Shown: positions 44,749 through 55,533 of the stretch, piece after piece
Layout of the letters: every line of letters begins with the position of its first letter
Position numbering within the stretch: position 1 is the first letter of the stretch
NCBI GenBank assembly: GCA_041392505.1
Contig: JAWKLX010000007.1
Span: forward strand, 186,001 to 250,000
Source of the DNA: UBA6168 sp041392505
GTDB lineage: Bacteria > Bacteroidota > Bacteroidia > Chitinophagales > Saprospiraceae
Reading direction: 5' to 3'
Length of the DNA stretch: 64,000 bases
The notes under the pieces: model-generated
Told to the model about the DNA's origin: nothing
Databases searched by the model: none
The model's input: the letters and a program-made list of their open reading frames with translations, nothing else
Program-made: the position numbers and the translations under genes

Positions 44749-45717
44749 ATGAACAGATTACCATTAATGTTGGTGGTGTGCCTTTTGATAGGTACAGTCA
44801 CTAAAGTTTCTTCCCAACAATTGTCCCTTTTTACACAATACAGGGAAAATCAAACGATCATCAATCCGGCAGCCGTCGGAAATAATTTCCTTTCCTACCA
44901 TCAAAATTTAAGCTTTGGCCTTTCGCACAGGGTGCAGTGGCAAGACTTCGAAGGTTCGCCGAAGACTTCCGTTTTGCGCGGAGAATATCTTTACCCGACC
45001 GGAGGTGCAGTTAGCTTATTATCAGGTGGTTATATCATAAATGACCAAACCGGGCCAACCGGATTCACGGGTATTTACGGGAGGTTTGGAGGACTGTTAT
45101 CCGAAGACCCATATTTCAGTGGAATTTCAGTTGGGCTTTCTTTTGGTGCAGTCCAATATCGGGTCAATTCCTCGGAAATCAGACTACGGCAAAGCGGTGA
45201 TGTTCTTGACGGACAAGATGTTAATCAAATCAACCCGGACGTTGGGGTAGGAGTGTTTGCCTATACTATGTTGGATGGTGGTTTTTTCGATGAAGATTAC
45301 CTCTATGGTGGTATTTCCATTCCTCAGGTTTTAGGTTTGGATTTGGCATTTCAAAACAAAAATGGCGAGTTTTCAACCCAACGATTACAGCACTATTACA
45401 TGACCGTTGGGCTTTATAAATTCTTCAAAGATGATGGATTTTTAGAGCCTTCCGTTTGGGTAAAATATGTTCCCAATACGCCGATAAATGTTGATATAAA
45501 TTTACGCTACCAAATGGCCCAAAACTTCTGGTTAGGCTTAGGAGGTTCAACAGCGCAAAGCATGCACTTAGAGGGCGGCTTTTTGTTGGGGGAAAACCTT
45601 GGTTTTGACAACACGATAAGAATTGGCTACGGTTACGATTACTCATTCAGTTCATTCGGCCCGTACACCGGTGGGGCCCATGAAATCAACATTTCTTACT
45701 CCATTGACAACCAATAG
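44749..45717 (+). CDS. PorP/SprF-family type IX secretion outer-membrane protein
   Basis: The 322-residue protein has a signal peptide (LPLMLVVCLLIGTVTKVSSQ) and the family opening QLSLFTQYRENQTIINPAAVG, which defines PorP/SprF proteins. The rest alternates beta strands of an outer-membrane barrel (VSIGLSF-like pairs, a terminal HEINISYSIDNQ). SprF is needed to place SprB-type adhesins on the cell surface, and PorP-like paralogues are commonly encoded just before a large protein with a type B sorting tail. Here the 1873-residue protein starts 100 bp downstream, so the two are probably a carrier-cargo pair. Confidence 0.93.
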   Translation: MNRLPLMLVVCLLIGTVTKVSSQQLSLFTQYRENQTIINPAAVGNNFLSYHQNLSFGLSHRVQWQDFEGSPKTSVLRGEYLYPTGGAVSLLSGGYIINDQTGPTGFTGIYGRFGGLLSEDPYFSGISVGLSFGAVQYRVNSSEIRLRQSGDVLDGQDVNQINPDVGVGVFAYTMLDGGFFDEDYLYGGISIPQVLGLDLAFQNKNGEFSTQRLQHYYMTVGLYKFFKDDGFLEPSVWVKYVPNTPINVDINLRYQMAQNFWLGLGGSTAQSMHLEGGFLLGENLGFDNTIRIGYGYDYSFSSFGPYTGGAHEINISYSIDNQ

Positions 45718-45817
45718 TTAATGACTTATGACCAATGACTAATTAGTCGTCATTGATCAGTTGTCATGTAAGCGGTTTCCAAACTTTATTCGAGAATATC
45801 CCAAACTCAATTACATC

Positions 45818-48800
45818 ATGAAGAACATATCCTTTCTTTTTTTACTCTCTTTTATTTTTCTTTCCCAATTCGCTTGGGCACAGCCAACATTTTACATCAG
45901 CCCAGAATTTCAATTAGTTGATCAAGGAGATCAGGTTTGTTACGACGTAAAAACAAGAGACTTCTCCTTTATATTAAGTACCAGTTTTACAGTCCAATGG
46001 GACCCCGGTGTTCTATCAGACGCATTCATCACACCTGGTAGCTTAAACAGTGGTTTAACCCAATTGGACCTAACGGACTTTGAAATTTTTGATGATGAAG
46101 GCTATTTGACTTTTGATTGGACAAACGGGCAACCATGCAATGTGACCGATCCTAACCTCAATGTAACTCTGTGGCCAGATGATCAGACCTTGTTTGAAAT
46201 TTGTTTTACGGCTACTGGTATTTACGGCAATCACACCCCTATTGAAATAACGGACGAACCTGTGGATATAGAGGTGAAAAGATATAATTCCAATTGCCAG
46301 AATATCATGCCTCAGGAAGGCTTTACTTTCGATGGGTTTCTTTCCATAGGTACAGATCCCTTACGGGTAAATATTTCTTCGGCAGACGGTTTTCAAGGTG
46401 AAACGGTCTGCTTAGACTTTACTGTCGAGGATTTTGACAATCTTGTTTCCACTCAATATTACATTTTTTGGAATCCCAATGTCCTCCAATTCACAAACGC
46501 AGTAACCAGCGGCCTACCTGCTTTTGGCCCAGGGAATTTTTCGGCAAGTGCTGGATTAGGAGTAGTTTCTTGGAATGCCGTGGGAGGGCCGGTAACGGTG
46601 TCTGATGGCACTCAAATTTTGCAATTATGCTTTAAAATATTGGGGAGTTGCGGCCAAAGTTCGCTGGTTTATATCGATGATAATGGTGACGAACCTGTGG
46701 AGATAATTGATGGGATAACTGTTGGGACAAATGGGACAAACATTGGCTTGCTTGATAATGCGGGCGAAGTTTCTGTTAAATGTTTTAATCCCAATGGTAT
46801 CAACCTAAATATTGAAGATAAAAATGTTTGTCCAGGTGAAACATTTACTGTAGACATTACTGCTGGCAATTTTGAAGATGTAGTGAAACTTCAATTTGGT
46901 TTGAAGTGGAATCCGTCGATAATCCAGCTGTTAAATACTTCCAACGATGGGATTTCCTTCCCTCCCAACGATACAAACGAACCTTGTTTTCAGTTCGATT
47001 CACCAAGTACCCTTAACACATTTCCTTCGCAAGGAAAGATTGAGGTTGATTGGAACGGGGGGAATTTTGGATGCGATATGTTTGATGGGGAAAGGTTGAT
47101 GAGGCTGCATTTCAGGGCCATCGGGCCGGGTGGTACCAATTCAACTATTTCTGTTGTAAATCCAATATTAGTGGATTTGTTTGGTGGTCAGGTGGTTAAC
47201 GTAGGGATCAATAACGACAATGGTCTGGTCTCTATTTGTGAATTGGATAGCCCAACTTTGATCGCTTCTTCAGCAGAGTTAAACCCTGGCGAAAATGTCT
47301 GTATTGATATCACAACCCAAGATTTTTCGGATATAACCAAGACCTATTATAATATCTCTTGGGAACCGACAATTCTTGCTTACACTGGTGTGCAGAATTT
47401 TAACCTCCCAGCAATGGGACCTTTCAATTTCTTGGAAAGCCAGACATTGACTCAGGGTAATTTGGGGGTTGCATGGGATGCAGGCGCCGCTGCAAGTGTG
47501 CCTGATGGTACGAGTATTTTTCAAGTTTGCTTTGATATTATTGGCGATCCAGATACTTGTTCCGTGATTGAGTTTACCGAAAATTTTATTCCTGTCGATA
47601 TCCAAACCGTTCAATCAAGTGGAACAAACGTCGGCCTCAATGGTCAGCAAGGCGAAGTATGCGTACTGAACCCGTTCGAGTTTGCGATAGCTGTATCTGA
47701 TGTATATGGCACGCCGGGGCAGCATGTATTTGTCGATGTAACGGTCGAGAATTTCTTGCAGCTAAAAAGGCTTCAACATTCTTTTAGTTGGAAAAATGAC
47801 ATTATCCAATTTGACAGTCTTGTCTCAACTGGGGCGATTCCAAATTTTAATAATACCCATTTTAACACCTCTGCTCCTGCCATCGATAATGGCCAGATGT
47901 ACGTCAATTGGAGGACCAACAATATTAACGGTGTAACCATCCCTGATGGAACAGCCATTTACCGTTTACATTTCACCATCATCGGCAACCCTGGTGATTG
48001 CAGCGGGGTAAGGGTAGATGACTGGACGGTACCCTATGTCGTTAATTCTGCCTTGACAGGGGTTGCAAACTTAAACTTGCAGGCTACAGCAGGATCAGTC
48101 TGTGTTAATCAAAGTTTCCTTTCTGTGGTGAGCACGAATGTTACTGAAGTTGATTGTTCATCCAATCCAAACGGCAGCATTGATATTAACATGACTGGTG
48201 GTTCTGGAAACTATGACTACAATTGGTCTGGCCCGGGCGTCATTCAAGGCATCGAAGATCAAAATGGCTTAGGGCCTGGATTTTATGCAGTAACTGTTAC
48301 GGATGCAGACAACCCATCGCTCATTGTTAAATTGGATTTTCAGGTTGTCCTAAGTCCCGCTGCTCCGATTGCTGATGCTGGCGTGGATACCTCCTTTTCT
48401 TGTTTAGGTGGGGTTTTATCTTTGAATTTGAACGGGACAGGTTCTACTCAATCAGGTGTTACATATTCATGGAAAAATCTGGTTTTGCCGGGAAGTTTTC
48501 CTGGTTTTATAACTGCAGGGGCAACGACAATGACTCCAACTGTGATTGGTGGGTCTTATTATGAATTGACTGTTACTCAAAATTCTCCAAGCTGTGTGGT
48601 AAAAGATACTGTTTATATTTCTCAGGCTATCAAACCAAATCCGCAGATTGTTGATACGCTGCCCAATCTTATAACCTGTGCAGATGATACCCTCTCGATC
48701 GATGGAGGTGAAACGCAATCTATCTTTTTGTATGAATGGATAGCTGGACCTGGTGGGAATATCGTCCCTGGCTCTGAAAATTCGATGCAACCAATGGTAA

Positions 48801-51439
48801 CCGAACCCGCTTGGTATTATTTGCGGTTTTATCACGCAACTACGGGTTGTGAAGAAACAGATTCCATTTATATTGATGAAGGCCGAGTTCTCCCCATGGC
48901 TGATGCGGGTGAAGATGGCATCTTGGGTTGCAATGATGATGAGGTGATCTTGGATGGAAAAAATTCGACTACTGACAACGCTACCTACTTATGGCAACCT
49001 TTGGGAAATGGTGAAATTTGCGGTCCGGTCAATCAAATGACCGCTGACGCCTGTGCTCCGGGTACTTATCAGTTGATAGTCACCGATACCTTAAATGGGT
49101 GTTCAGCGATTGATGAAATAATTATTGAAGGAGACACCTTGAAGCCAATCGCCAATGCTGGTTTGGACACCATGCTGACTTGCTCGGTGGGTGAGATCAC
49201 CTTAGATGGTTCAGGTTCTTCTCAAGGTACTGATTTTGAATATACTTGGCTCGATCCCACCAATTTGGCTTTAGGTAATGACCTTTTGCAAACGATAACC
49301 GAACCTGGCCTTTATACCCTCGAAGTGGTGGACACCACCAATGGTTGTATGTCCTCTTCTGAGGTTATGGTTGAAAATAACAAACAAGACCCCATTGCAA
49401 TGGCCGCCTTGGATGGAGCCATTACTTGTGAAGTTGACACAGCTACATTAGATGGCACAGGGTCTTCTGTTGGGGCAATTTTCACTTATGATTGGATTTC
49501 TCCAAGCGGTAGTTCAGCAGGTAATGCTCTGATTATTGACGTGACAGAACCGGGCATGTATCAATTGGTGGTGACCAACACACAGAATGATTGTACATCT
49601 GAATTTCCAATAGAAATAGAAGCGCAAAACCAGCCAATCCCAGTGGAAGCTGGTAGCGACACAACAATTGGCTGTGACGGTGGAGTTACTTTAGAAGGAA
49701 CTTTTACCAATAGCAATCAAAACGTATTGATTCAGTGGAGCGGTCCGGGCATGTTAGGTTGTATAAATCAAAGTAATACACTGACACCTACCATGGATTG
49801 TCCCGGTACTTATTACATGACTGTGCAAGACCCAACCACAGGATGTCTTGGCATGGATTCGATTATAGTGGTGCCAGATTTAGATGAACCTGTCATCAGT
49901 GCAGGTGATAATGCTATTTTTCCTTGTTCGGAGGACGAGTTGGAATTAATAGGAACTTCAGATATCACAGATATAACTGTGCAGTGGTCAAGTGCTACCA
50001 ACGATCCGATAAATGACAATACAACTCTAACTCCTACGATTGTGGTCCCCGGCACTTATACGCTAACCGTCACTTCCAATGCCAACAAATGTAGCAGTAC
50101 TGCCTTTGTAGTAATTGAAGCTCCGGTACTGCCTACAGCCGTGATTGAAGGCGATACAGCGGTAGATTGTGCTGTTCCAAATGTCGTTTTATCGGCAGCC
50201 AATTCCACGCAGAATGTTTCCTATTTATGGGAGGCAATTTCTGGAGAAATACCAGCTGGACAAGAAACTTTAGTTCAAGTCAATGTTCCAGAAGGTGTTT
50301 ATCAGTTGACAGTTACGGACGTACTGGGATGTATGGGCACAGCGACTCATACCATCGAAGGGAATCTCAATTTGCCTACTGCCGATGCTGGTGCTGCTGC
50401 TGAAATCCCCTGCGATGGCAGTGCAATCACTTTGGATGGCAGCGGTTCCGACCCTGGTATGAATTACTTGTGGGAAAATGAACAAGGTATGATCGCTGGT
50501 AGTGGAATAACGATTCAAGTGACAGAAGCCGGGACTTATACCTTGACGGTTACTAACCCAGACAACCAATGCCAAGCTGTTTCTTCGGTTATCATTTCCC
50601 AAGCAACCAGCGGAAGCAGCCCAGCGGAGGCAAGTTTTGACCATGACCCATGTGCCGTGGAGGCGATGCTTTTAGGAAATTTGCCAACCGGTACAACAGG
50701 GATTTGGACCTCTTCAACTGGAGCCATTGTGGAAAATCCGCAAGCCGAGACGACCTTGGTTACAGGTTTGGGTGAGGGGGCAAATATTTTTAATTGGACA
50801 TTGTCATTGGGCAGTTGCATCAACTATTCTACGGCTCAAATTTCTATCGACATTGACCAATCCATCCCTGCGCCTAAAGATGATAACGCTATTTTGGCTG
50901 CTGGCTTGGGAGGCATTATTTCGGTAAATGTTTTGGAAAATGACAGCTACAACCCATCGCAAACGTTGTTTAATGTACTGACCCAAGACCTGATCGGTGA
51001 GGTTAGTTTCACGGATAACGGGACTATCACATTTACCAAAGAAAGGTGCTTTATTGGTGTCATTGAAATTGAATATGAGCTTTGCAATATTGATTGCCCG
51101 GAACTTTGCCAGAAAGCTACTTTGTCGATCGAAGTTTTACCGGACGATGCCGATAACTGCGGCGAAGCACCCAACGGAATCACGCCCAATGGTGATGGCG
51201 TGAACGATGAATTGGTTTTCGATGAACTGCTCAATACAACTGAAGAATACCCCAATAACGAAATCATCATTTTCAACCGTTGGGGCGACATTGTTTATCA
51301 GGCCAAGCCTTATTTGAATGATTGGTCAGGTAAGAATGATGCAGGCAACGATTTACCAGCTGCTACCTATTATTATATCTTACGGCTCGATATTGCCAGT
51401 GGTGATATCATTCGTGGAGATGTAACTATTTTAAAATAA
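45818..51439 (+). CDS. Giant surface protein: cohesin-like repeats, PKD/Ig-like repeats, T9SS type B sorting domain
   Basis: The ATG at 45818 gives a signal peptide (FLFLLSFIFLSQFAWAQ) and 1873 residues. An upstream in-frame ATG at 45761 adds 19 unlikely residues. Residues ~20-780 contain five repeats of ~140 residues of cohesin-like type (VCYDVKTRDF, VCLDFTVEDFDN, VCIDITTQDFSD followed by W-P-x-x-x-x-Y strands). Residues ~800-1650 hold PKD/Ig-like repeats that begin ADAG.D....C and contain LDGSGS. The C-terminal ~90 residues are the gliding-motility CHU_C tail: ITPNGDGVNDELVF, IIIFNRWGDIVYQ, YYYILRLD. It is probably displayed with the upstream PorP/SprF protein. The ligand is unknown. Confidence 0.9.
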   Translation: MKNISFLFLLSFIFLSQFAWAQPTFYISPEFQLVDQGDQVCYDVKTRDFSFILSTSFTVQWDPGVLSDAFITPGSLNSGLTQLDLTDFEIFDDEGYLTFDWTNGQPCNVTDPNLNVTLWPDDQTLFEICFTATGIYGNHTPIEITDEPVDIEVKRYNSNCQNIMPQEGFTFDGFLSIGTDPLRVNISSADGFQGETVCLDFTVEDFDNLVSTQYYIFWNPNVLQFTNAVTSGLPAFGPGNFSASAGLGVVSWNAVGGPVTVSDGTQILQLCFKILGSCGQSSLVYIDDNGDEPVEIIDGITVGTNGTNIGLLDNAGEVSVKCFNPNGINLNIEDKNVCPGETFTVDITAGNFEDVVKLQFGLKWNPSIIQLLNTSNDGISFPPNDTNEPCFQFDSPSTLNTFPSQGKIEVDWNGGNFGCDMFDGERLMRLHFRAIGPGGTNSTISVVNPILVDLFGGQVVNVGINNDNGLVSICELDSPTLIASSAELNPGENVCIDITTQDFSDITKTYYNISWEPTILAYTGVQNFNLPAMGPFNFLESQTLTQGNLGVAWDAGAAASVPDGTSIFQVCFDIIGDPDTCSVIEFTENFIPVDIQTVQSSGTNVGLNGQQGEVCVLNPFEFAIAVSDVYGTPGQHVFVDVTVENFLQLKRLQHSFSWKNDIIQFDSLVSTGAIPNFNNTHFNTSAPAIDNGQMYVNWRTNNINGVTIPDGTAIYRLHFTIIGNPGDCSGVRVDDWTVPYVVNSALTGVANLNLQATAGSVCVNQSFLSVVSTNVTEVDCSSNPNGSIDINMTGGSGNYDYNWSGPGVIQGIEDQNGLGPGFYAVTVTDADNPSLIVKLDFQVVLSPAAPIADAGVDTSFSCLGGVLSLNLNGTGSTQSGVTYSWKNLVLPGSFPGFITAGATTMTPTVIGGSYYELTVTQNSPSCVVKDTVYISQAIKPNPQIVDTLPNLITCADDTLSIDGGETQSIFLYEWIAGPGGNIVPGSENSMQPMVTEPAWYYLRFYHATTGCEETDSIYIDEGRVLPMADAGEDGILGCNDDEVILDGKNSTTDNATYLWQPLGNGEICGPVNQMTADACAPGTYQLIVTDTLNGCSAIDEIIIEGDTLKPIANAGLDTMLTCSVGEITLDGSGSSQGTDFEYTWLDPTNLALGNDLLQTITEPGLYTLEVVDTTNGCMSSSEVMVENNKQDPIAMAALDGAITCEVDTATLDGTGSSVGAIFTYDWISPSGSSAGNALIIDVTEPGMYQLVVTNTQNDCTSEFPIEIEAQNQPIPVEAGSDTTIGCDGGVTLEGTFTNSNQNVLIQWSGPGMLGCINQSNTLTPTMDCPGTYYMTVQDPTTGCLGMDSIIVVPDLDEPVISAGDNAIFPCSEDELELIGTSDITDITVQWSSATNDPINDNTTLTPTIVVPGTYTLTVTSNANKCSSTAFVVIEAPVLPTAVIEGDTAVDCAVPNVVLSAANSTQNVSYLWEAISGEIPAGQETLVQVNVPEGVYQLTVTDVLGCMGTATHTIEGNLNLPTADAGAAAEIPCDGSAITLDGSGSDPGMNYLWENEQGMIAGSGITIQVTEAGTYTLTVTNPDNQCQAVSSVIISQATSGSSPAEASFDHDPCAVEAMLLGNLPTGTTGIWTSSTGAIVENPQAETTLVTGLGEGANIFNWTLSLGSCINYSTAQISIDIDQSIPAPKDDNAILAAGLGGIISVNVLENDSYNPSQTLFNVLTQDLIGEVSFTDNGTITFTKERCFIGVIEIEYELCNIDCPELCQKATLSIEVLPDDADNCGEAPNGITPNGDGVNDELVFDELLNTTEEYPNNEIIIFNRWGDIVYQAKPYLNDWSGKNDAGNDLPAATYYYILRLDIASGDIIRGDVTILK

Positions 51440-51535
51440 TTAGGATGAAGTTTACAAACTCGATTAAATTTAAAACGCCGTGTTCCGATAAATTGAAGTG
51501 AAAAAAAGCAAATATTAAATTAAAAAAACGCAACT

Positions 51536-51567
51536 GGGGGCATTTGAAAAAATGCCCCCTTTTTTTG
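51536..51567 (+). terminator. Terminator after the giant surface protein
   Basis: GGGGGCATTT (51536-51545) pairs perfectly with AAATGCCCCC (51550-51559), followed by seven T. Confidence 0.88.
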
Positions 51568-51644
51568 TACCTATCCATTCTACATTTCTCAAAACATTGC
51601 AGACATTTGCCGCCATTCATTTTTACTGCTAAACCAAATTAATT

Positions 51645-52763
51645 ATGCCTGACCAAACAAATCAGATTGATATTTTCAAACCCTATCTTTTGGGAAATGC
51701 AGGATATACAGGTGGGAAAACACTCGGCGAAATAAAGTCCAACGCCAAAAAAATCTACAAACTTTCCTCCAACGAAAACCTGCTCGGTACTTCCCCCAAA
51801 GCGAAAAAAGCTTTCCGAAAATCACTACAAGATATCAATCAATACCCTGATCGAACTACCGCTCGCCTGCAAGAAGCGCTTTCCAAATTTTACAAAAAAC
51901 AACTTGGCCCAGAGCATTTTATCGCTGCCAATTCTGGCTCAGAAGTGATCGAACATATCATCCGGGCATTTTTAGGGGAAGGCCTGGAGTGCATCGTTTC
52001 CAATCCTTGCTTCATGCCATATATCATGTTTTCTGAGTGGCAAGGTGCCAAAATCGTGGATGTGCCTTTGAAAAACCCTGATTATAGTTTGGATGTAGCC
52101 GGTATTTTAAAAGCGATCAATAACAAAACGAGGTTGTTGTTTTTGACCTCCCCAAATAACCCAACTGGGACATTTATCCCTAAACAAGACTTGGATGAAC
52201 TTTTTGAAAAAATTCCCGATCACGTGGTGGTTGTCTTGGATGAGGTGTACTATCATTTTGCGGATGCAAAAAATTACACGACTGCCTTGCCGTATGTTTT
52301 GGCTGGAAAAAAAATAATTGCAGTCAACAGCTTTTCCAAAACTTATGGATTGGCTGCAATCAGGGCGGGGTACGGATATTCGACCCCTGAAATTGCAAAT
52401 TATATCAGAAGGCTCAGCAAACCATTTTTGATAAACAAACCAACGATGAATGCTGCGATCGCAGCCTTGGAGGATAAAGAATTTGTGAAAAAAACCACGT
52501 CATTGGTAAAATCAGAGCGGGAGCGACTCTACCCAAAATTGGATAAAATCGGAATCCAATATTGGAAATCCCAAGGTAATTTTATCATGCTAAAACCTGA
52601 TATAGATGAATTTGATTTTGAGGCAAAAATGTTGCTGGAAGGAGTGATGGTTCGCCCAATCGGTAGTTTTGGAGCGCCCGGTTGTGTTCGGGTGACGATC
52701 GGGACAAAAGCAGCGAATAATGCTTTTATAAAAGCATTGAAAAAGGTTGTTTCCGAAAAGTAA
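51645..52763 (+). CDS. Histidinol-phosphate aminotransferase-like PLP enzyme
   Basis: This 372-residue fold-type I aminotransferase of the HisC subfamily moves an amino group between glutamate and histidinol phosphate or an aromatic keto acid. It has LSSNENLLGTSPKA near residue 43, NQYPD, the PLP-binding FLTSPNNPTGTFIP, VVLDEVYYHF and the Schiff-base Lys of NSFSKTYGLAAIRAGYG near residue 230. C-terminal arginines (GCVRVTIGT) bind substrate carboxylates or phosphate. It is not in a his operon, so its true substrate could be another aromatic amino acid. It converges on dapF. Confidence 0.85.
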   Translation: MPDQTNQIDIFKPYLLGNAGYTGGKTLGEIKSNAKKIYKLSSNENLLGTSPKAKKAFRKSLQDINQYPDRTTARLQEALSKFYKKQLGPEHFIAANSGSEVIEHIIRAFLGEGLECIVSNPCFMPYIMFSEWQGAKIVDVPLKNPDYSLDVAGILKAINNKTRLLFLTSPNNPTGTFIPKQDLDELFEKIPDHVVVVLDEVYYHFADAKNYTTALPYVLAGKKIIAVNSFSKTYGLAAIRAGYGYSTPEIANYIRRLSKPFLINKPTMNAAIAALEDKEFVKKTTSLVKSERERLYPKLDKIGIQYWKSQGNFIMLKPDIDEFDFEAKMLLEGVMVRPIGSFGAPGCVRVTIGTKAANNAFIKALKKVVSEK

Positions 52764-52824
52764 CATGAGGTAAAACCTATCACGATCAAGTTGCGAAAAA
52801 ACTATTAAGTACTTTTATCGAATT

Positions 52825-53616
52825 TTATTTGGCGAAATACTCCCCGTCAAAAACATTGACCGCTGGGCCACAAAGCCAAATATTTTTGAAAATCCCGTTT
52901 TCCTTTTCCAATTTTACAGTCAATTCGCCACCTTTTGTTGAGATGGCTATCTGATTGTTTTTCAATCCGTTACCTGCAATATGGGAAGCGATGGCAGCGG
53001 CAGTAACACCAGTGCCACAGGAGAGGGTTTCATCTTCGACTCCTCTTTCATAGGTAGCGACGATAATGCCATTCGCTGTTTTTTCCACAAAGTTCACGTT
53101 GATGCCCTCCTTGCGGAAGCGGTCGGAATAGAGGATCGCTTGGCCGTTTTCAAAAACGTTGATGTCGCTCAAATCTTCGACCATAATGACATAATGTGGG
53201 GAGCCGGTATTTAGAATGAAATAATCCTCGCCCATTTCGATTTCTTGCACGTCATTCATTTTTAAATCGACCCAATTGTTTTGCTGAAACAGAGCTTCAT
53301 GTTCACCGTCAATGGCCCAAAAATGTCCGCTCTCGCTTACAATCCCCAACTTTTTTGCAAAGGCAGCAATACATCTCCCGCCATTGCCACACATGGTACT
53401 TTCCCGGCCATCAGCATTGAAATAAACCATTTCGAAATCATACCCTTTTTTGTCTTGGAGTAAAATCAAGCCGTCAGCCCCAATGCCAAATTTACGGTCG
53501 CAAATAGTCTTTATTCTTTCGGTATCCTTTCGGGTTAGATAAACAGCGGTGCGGTTGTCGATGATTACAAAATCGTTTCCAGTCCCTTGGTATTTACTAA
53601 ATGGTATTTTCAACAT
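52825..53616 (-). CDS. dapF: Diaminopimelate epimerase
   Basis: The product interconverts LL- and meso-diaminopimelate for lysine and peptidoglycan synthesis, without a cofactor. The 263-residue protein has both catalytic Cys motifs, MCGNGGRC (Cys76) and LSCGTGVTA (Cys200), plus the N-terminal FSKYQGTGNDFVIIDNR. Length matches the family. It lies convergent to the HisC-like gene with 61 bp between the stops. Confidence 0.96.
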   Translation of the reverse strand: MLKIPFSKYQGTGNDFVIIDNRTAVYLTRKDTERIKTICDRKFGIGADGLILLQDKKGYDFEMVYFNADGRESTMCGNGGRCIAAFAKKLGIVSESGHFWAIDGEHEALFQQNNWVDLKMNDVQEIEMGEDYFILNTGSPHYVIMVEDLSDINVFENGQAILYSDRFRKEGINVNFVEKTANGIIVATYERGVEDETLSCGTGVTAAAIASHIAGNGLKNNQIAISTKGGELTVKLEKENGIFKNIWLCGPAVNVFDGEYFAK

Positions 53617-53876
53617 GCTTTTGACTATTTTTTGGTGTAAAATTAGTAACTAAAAACCTTATCGATTTACTTCCCTAAATTCGAACTGACACAATGGAAT
53701 GTTTTAAAAAACATTAACATCAAATATTGAAAAAAGTATAACCTACCTCCCAAAGAATTCGTTATTTTAGGCGTTCCAATATTTTTCTTTTGTTAATACT
53801 AAAAAAGAGCATAATCCGTTTTGACATTCCCTCTTCAAAAGGAGCTTTTTACAACATTCCAGTAAATCCGGTTTCT

Positions 53877-55316
53877 ATGAAAAATATAATTCCCATTGTA
53901 CTTTCTTCGCTGCTTAGCGCTTTCTTGGCGATTTTCGTTTATAAGCAAATAGAAGGGCCACAAATAGTTTATGCAGATGGAACAGATGGATCCGCTGTCT
54001 ACACCAATCTTGATTGGAGCGACCCCTTTTCTGGTAATATCCAACGTACCTTTCTTTCCTCTTCACCAACAGATTTTACCTCTGCAGCAGCAAGGGTAAC
54101 ACCTGCCGTAGTTAATATCCGGGCGGTTGAAAATTCCAACTACTCTTGGTGGGGCTCAGGTTCTTACGGTGCCTCTTCGGGTTCTGGGGTCATTGTTTCC
54201 GGCGACGGGTTTATCGTGACCAACAACCATGTGATAGAGGATGGGAATAAATATGAAGTGACTTTAAACGATAGGCGGGAATATGAAGCCAAATTGATCG
54301 CCACCGACCCATCTACTGATCTGGCATTATTGAAAATCGATCAAAAAGGATTGCCTTACCTCGAATTTGGCAATTCCGATTCCTTGGCAGTTGGGGAATG
54401 GGTCATGGCAGTGGGTAACCCCTTTAATTTAGAATCTACCGTCACCGCCGGTATTGTGAGTGCCAAAGGGAGAAGCATTGACATATTGGAAGGAGAATAT
54501 ACAATTGAATCATTTATCCAAACCGATGCGGCAGTTAACCCTGGCAACAGCGGCGGGGCCTTAGTCAATACGAATGGGGAATTGGTAGGTATTAATACTG
54601 CCATCATAACCCGTTCTGGAAAATATGAAGGCTATTCCTTTGCCATCCCATCTACCTTGGTACAAAAGGTCATTAAAGATCTGCGTGACTTTGGGGAAGT
54701 TCATCGGGGGCTTTTGGGCATTCGGATTGGCCCAGTAAATGACCAAAATGCCAAAGAATTAGGTTTGCCAAAAGTCGAAGGTGTTTTTATTAGTGGGGTC
54801 ACACCGGACGGTGGTGCGGAAGATGCGGGCTTGAAAAGTGGGGACGTTATAGTCGGCATCAATAAGGTAAAAATTGCCACCATCCCTGAATTGCAAGAAC
54901 AGGTCGGCCGATTTCACCCTGGCACTACGATTTCACTTGAGTATATCAGAGAAGGCAAACGTTTCAAAGCTGACGTTACGCTAAAAGACAAAAACCAAAC
55001 ATCTACGTTTGCGAGCCGAAAAACGGGAAAAGATTTATTAAACCAACATGGTTTTGAATTGAGGGACCTTACACCTGATGAAAAGCGAAAGCTCAGGGTA
55101 TCAGGGGTTTATGTTGAAAATATCGAAGTCGGGAGCATCATCGAAAAGACAGAGATGGACCCCGGTTACATCATTACAAAAGTGGAAGGGGTACGGGTTT
55201 CCTCCGTACAGGAAGTTATTAATGAGCTAAAGAAAAAACGGGGGAGTGAGGTCTATCTCGAAGGGTTTTATGAAAATTACCCCGGTGAATATTATTACAC
55301 TTTTGAAGTGAGGTGA
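53877..55316 (+). CDS. Do/DegP-family periplasmic serine protease with PDZ domains
   Basis: I place the start at the ATG at 53877 (MKNIIPIVLSSLLSAFLAIF), giving 479 residues. The frame also opens from TTG 53790, but that would bury the signal/anchor sequence. The trypsin-like catalytic triad is His118 (TNNHVIED), Asp148 (STDLALLK) and Ser225 (NPGNSGGALV). A first PDZ domain at about 275-370 (VEGVFISGVTPDGGAEDAGL, SGDVIVGINKVKI) is followed by a second, degenerate one to the end (TKVEGVRVSSVQEVINEL). These proteases degrade or refold damaged envelope proteins. A terminator follows. Confidence 0.93.
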   Translation: MKNIIPIVLSSLLSAFLAIFVYKQIEGPQIVYADGTDGSAVYTNLDWSDPFSGNIQRTFLSSSPTDFTSAAARVTPAVVNIRAVENSNYSWWGSGSYGASSGSGVIVSGDGFIVTNNHVIEDGNKYEVTLNDRREYEAKLIATDPSTDLALLKIDQKGLPYLEFGNSDSLAVGEWVMAVGNPFNLESTVTAGIVSAKGRSIDILEGEYTIESFIQTDAAVNPGNSGGALVNTNGELVGINTAIITRSGKYEGYSFAIPSTLVQKVIKDLRDFGEVHRGLLGIRIGPVNDQNAKELGLPKVEGVFISGVTPDGGAEDAGLKSGDVIVGINKVKIATIPELQEQVGRFHPGTTISLEYIREGKRFKADVTLKDKNQTSTFASRKTGKDLLNQHGFELRDLTPDEKRKLRVSGVYVENIEVGSIIEKTEMDPGYIITKVEGVRVSSVQEVINELKKKRGSEVYLEGFYENYPGEYYYTFEVR

Positions 55317-55332
55317 TCCAGTTTAATTGAAT

Positions 55333-55368
55333 AAAAAAGCCTAATGATTAACGTCATTAGGCTTTTTT
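55333..55368 (+). terminator. Terminator after the DegP-like gene
   Basis: AAAAAAGCCTAATGA (55333-55347) pairs perfectly with TCATTAGGCTTTTTT (55354-55368) around a six-base loop. Confidence 0.88.
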
Positions 55369-55533
55369 ATTTATTCAAAACTCCAAACTATACCTCACGT
55401 TACAATTAGTATCAACTTTTAGAAAATGGCTTTAATGAAATAGCTGATATGCAATACCAGTTAATTTATCCACATTTTTTACCTTTCCGCTCGCTTCAAA
55501 AAATCCATTTTGAGCTTTCGTAAAACCACCGTG

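Noticed and set aside
34690..51439. Internal repeats in the two giant genes as CRISPR or tandem DNA repeats
   Set aside because: They are protein domain repeats (SprB, cohesin-like, PKD-like) that are diverged at the DNA level.
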